Origin: an uncultured Peptococcaceae bacterium
Lineage (GTDB): Bacteria > Bacillota > Dehalobacteriia > UBA7702
Assembly (NCBI GenBank): GCA_937919295.1
Contig: CALFRX010000102.1
Coordinates: 1 to 5,061, forward strand
Direction: 5' to 3'
Length of the DNA stretch: 5,061 bases
Shown: positions 3,787-5,061 of the stretch, one piece after another
Layout: each line of letters opens with the position of its first letter
Position numbering within the stretch: the stretch's first letter is position 1
Translations under genes and position numbers: made by a program
Notes under the pieces: model-generated
Seen by the model: the letters and a program-made list of their open reading frames with translations, nothing else
The model's database searches: none
What the model was told of the DNA's origin: nothing

Positions 3787-5061
3787 CTATTTCACCGACA
3801 TCACATCTTTGTAATAACGGGAGTAGATCGCGGCGGCCTGGGCTCTAATGGCATCACCCTGAGGAGATAATTCCGTTAAACTGACACCCTTAATATAACC
3901 ATGCCCCACGGTCCAGGCGACAGCTTCCCGAGCATAGGGAGAAACCGCGCCGCTGTCGACAAATCTGCTGAGATCCACCGGACTTGAAGATGCGTCCTCC
4001 TCCACAGATGACTGAAGGCCGGCGTAGCGGTAAAGAAACGTCGCCATTTGCTCTCTGGTGACATCGACATCGGGGCCAAAGCTACCGTTGTCCAGACCCA
4101 AAGCGATACCCTGCTTCGCCCCCCAGGCTACGGCTTGAAAATACCAGTCGTTCTCCTTTACATCGGAGAAGGGCATTTCCGTATAGGAGGAGAGATCGTC
4201 GCCGGAAAGGTTTGCCAGAATCTGCACGGCCATGGCTCTGGTGAGTTTCGTGTCGGGGGCAAAGGCATTCCCGGCCACTCCGCTCATGATACCGTGCTGA
4301 TAAGCGAATTTCACATCCGAATAATACCATGTACTGTAATAGACGTCTTGAAAGGGCAGGGCGGCAAAGCCTTCTTCAAAAAGTTTTTCCCTGGCTGCGA
4401 TGAAAGCGGCAAGGTAGTCGACACTGCCGGAAAAACTACTTCCCGTATCGCCATTGACCACCGCATTTCTGTCCCAGCGCAGGAAATTCATGGCCGCGGA
4501 AGCCGTCAGTTCATTTTTATAGTTGGGTAATGCGGCGGTAATCCCCTGGGATACCGGTAATACCGTATCCCGGTAAGCTGTTTCGACCTGTTCCACAAAC
4601 TCATCATGGGCAATGAGGGCTTTGAACCAGCGCACCGACTTGGCCCACCATTTTTCCGCGCCGTCCATGCCAAAGTTCAATTCGGTCAGGTTGCCAAAGG
4701 AAGTGTCATAATCCCAAACCTGATCAAAATGGATTTTGTTGTCACCGGATAAGTCGCTGTCTTTATACAGATAGAAACTGCTGAAACCGGCATCAGGGTT
4801 TTTACACCATTCTTCCAGGAGATAGTGGAGCACAGCGGAGTCTACGTCAATATATTCGGTATACTGTTTGCCGCTGCTGTTATAGCCGGTCGGACTGTAT
4901 ATGGCGTCTTCCGCAGCCTGGACATAGGAGCGGATATATTCCACCTGGGCTTTGGAGGCGTATTCTGGGCTCTTAATGACCACGGGAACATTCTGCTTTG
5001 TCACAAAGCCGCTGGCCTCCTTCAGGTAACGGCCAGCATAATCGAATTCCAGCAGATAACC
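3787..5061 (-). CDS. CotH-kinase-family surface protein with three C-terminal SLH domains (N-terminus beyond window)
   Basis: The frame is open from the right edge to a stop at 3787-3789, giving the last 424 residues. The fragment begins GYLLEFDYAG, continues through TKQNVPVVIKSPE (21-33) and IDVDSAVLHYLLEEW (71-85), and reaches VWDYDTSFGN (115-124). This is the glycine-rich strand, helical core and metal-binding WDxD motif of CotH-type atypical kinases (Pfam CotH). From about 236 come three SLH repeats (about 236-286, 297-349 and 366-415), each with the FxDV/RFVD start and an aromatic AYxxG/AWxxG core. SLH triplets bind cell-wall polysaccharide, so the protein is presumably exported and wall-bound; the signal peptide would lie beyond the window. 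CotH proteins phosphorylate spore-coat proteins in Bacillus, but for SLH-anchored members the substrate is unknown. The TRAE-like motifs read TRAM, TREQ and IRAQ (274-277, 335-338, 405-408). A GTG at 5004 is an internal valine, not the start. A long hairpin terminator follows. Confidence 0.9.
   Translation of the reverse strand, partial: GYLLEFDYAGRYLKEASGFVTKQNVPVVIKSPEYASKAQVEYIRSYVQAAEDAIYSPTGYNSSGKQYTEYIDVDSAVLHYLLEEWCKNPDAGFSSFYLYKDSDLSGDNKIHFDQVWDYDTSFGNLTELNFGMDGAEKWWAKSVRWFKALIAHDEFVEQVETAYRDTVLPVSQGITAALPNYKNELTASAAMNFLRWDRNAVVNGDTGSSFSGSVDYLAAFIAAREKLFEEGFAALPFQDVYYSTWYYSDVKFAYQHGIMSGVAGNAFAPDTKLTRAMAVQILANLSGDDLSSYTEMPFSDVKENDWYFQAVAWGAKQGIALGLDNGSFGPDVDVTREQMATFLYRYAGLQSSVEEDASSSPVDLSRFVDSGAVSPYAREAVAWTVGHGYIKGVSLTELSPQGDAIRAQAAAIYSRYYKDVMSVK

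Noticed and set aside
4048..4530. Plus-strand open frame of 160 codons
   Set aside because: It lies wholly antisense to the SLH/CotH coding sequence, which has clear domain homology; no RBS and no recognisable motifs.
5002..5004. GTG as start of the CotH/SLH gene
   Set aside because: The same frame continues to the window edge with clear CotH sequence (GYLLEFDYAG), so this is an internal valine.
1..5061. CRISPR array, tRNA, rRNA or transposase
   Set aside because: No regularly spaced direct repeats, tRNA-like cloverleaf, rRNA sequence or transposase motifs were seen on either strand.

Overview
The window reads as chromosomal DNA of a low-to-mid-GC Bacillota, most likely a member of Clostridia. 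The pointers are a CotH-kinase protein with three C-terminal SLH (surface-layer homology) repeats, AGGAGG-type ribosome binding sites, close matches to sigma-A promoters (three with exactly 17-nt spacers score 5-6/6 at -10), and U-tailed hairpin terminators. This placement is inferred from gene content; no marker gene is present.

Layout. (1) 1-477, minus: the N-terminal 159 codons of a polytopic membrane protein that runs off the left edge; a weak PAP2-phosphatase-like SGH motif is visible. (2) 478-748: a divergent intergenic region with a promoter for each flanking gene. (3) 749-1528, plus: an intact classical short-chain dehydrogenase/reductase with its own promoter, a consensus RBS and a terminator. 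(4) 1699-2072, plus: an intact promoter and RBS leading into a decayed acetate/succinate (AceTr/SatP, GPR1/FUN34/YaaH) transporter gene. Its N-terminal signature and C-terminal third are joined out of frame, with the middle missing. (5) 2112-2189: two terminators in tandem. (6) 2201-2779, plus: a compact arsR-type operon with a near-consensus promoter, a palindromic candidate operator, an ArsR repressor with the ELCxC arsenite-binding motif, and a 63-residue four-cysteine protein whose RBS overlaps the arsR stop codon. (7) 2810-3667, minus: a membrane-anchored YiiX/C92-type permuted papain-fold protein whose extended -10 element puts the predicted transcript start on the ATG. (8) 3711-3759: a long near-perfect inverted repeat that would terminate the next gene. 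(9) 3787-5061, minus: the C-terminal 424 residues of the CotH-kinase/SLH surface protein, running off the right edge.

Functionally the window is a mosaic of short, independently transcribed units rather than one pathway. The two minus-strand genes on the right both look like cell-envelope proteins. The most distinctive points are the ArsR/four-Cys-protein pair without any arsenic resistance gene, the transporter remnant whose junction fits a microhomology deletion, and the apparently leaderless C92-type gene. I see no rRNA, tRNA, CRISPR array or transposase, and no clear sign of a wholly new system.
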